This document shows positions 63,889-64,000 of a DNA stretch of 64,000 bases, one piece after another. The notes under the pieces were generated by a model that had not been told where the DNA came from, made no database searches, and was given only the letters and a program-made list of their open reading frames with translations. Numbering within the stretch: the stretch's first letter is position 1; each line of letters opens with the position of its first letter. This DNA is from Prostheceraeus crozeri. Taxonomy: Eukaryota > Platyhelminthes > Polycladida > Euryleptidae. The position numbers and the translations under genes are program-made. The stretch is taken from positions 124,001-188,000 of the forward strand of contig CAJQUW010007119.1 in assembly GCA_907163375.1 (NCBI GenBank), given 5' to 3'.

Positions 63889-64000
63889 CTGGGAAAGAAT
63901 TAAATCCAAGTCATAAAATACTCCTATCTTTCTATTTCAAAATTGCAATGTAAACAAAACTCGCTTCACGCATGAGAATTATTTAATTTCAACAAGGCGG

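Overview
AT-rich, intron-dense, repeat-laden DNA from a metazoan nuclear genome. Reasons: spliced exons with canonical GT-AG borders, several non-LTR retrotransposon clades, a Penelope-like element, hAT- and Harbinger-type DNA transposons, tRNA-derived SINEs and minisatellites. No bacterial operon, CRISPR, rRNA or plausible stand-alone tRNA gene was seen. The species cannot be fixed from sequence alone; a marine or invertebrate animal is my guess.

The window is dominated by what reads as one very large gene on the minus strand, entering at the right edge and leaving at the left edge (exons from 63,888 down to 2,102). I rebuilt 34 main exons by eye. A 5' block of ten short phase 0-0 exons (63,888-50,253) encodes acidic, Ser/Thr/Glu-rich linker. 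Then a five-exon module (A-B-C-D-E) is repeated in tandem: module 1 at 50,079-42,839, module 2 at 42,777-33,498, module 3 at 29,822-23,635 plus two extra linker exons at 21.7 and 18.0 kb, module 4 at 17,032-3,530, and exon A of module 5 at 2,189-2,102. Intron phases repeat exactly (A/B phase 1, B/C phase 2, C/D phase 0, D/E phase 2, E/A phase 0). Exon A is always 88 nt and exon C always 85 nt. The reading frame passes from each module into the next without a stop, and I saw no start, stop or poly(A) region between modules.

Exon A plus the first part of exon B reads as a CIDE-N (CAD) domain, the filament-forming domain of DFF40/DFF45/CIDE proteins. The rest of B plus C and D resembles the C-terminal region of fish 'SAMD3-like' proteins (WP-x-x-F/Y motif, helical core, basic tail). 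Exon E is an acidic linker. The inferred product is a titin-like string of CIDE-N units (about 1,450 residues inside the window, open at both ends), which could template or cap CIDE filaments. The domain calls are from memory and need a profile search.

The introns carry most of the mobile DNA: a 3.8-kb long-TIR element with a spliced cysteine-rich CXC gene (8,878-12,714); a 718-bp fold-back with related terminal sequence (61,420-62,137); a hAT remnant whose transposase tail runs into a coiled coil (30,532-32,558); three non-autonomous elements with 8-bp target duplications; a Harbinger fragment; LINE fragments at 0.4, 3.6-5, 19.6-21.3, 46.4 and 60.6 kb; a Penelope GIY-YIG fragment at 58.9 kb; two tRNA-derived SINE families; and three minisatellites at 36.8-38.9 kb.
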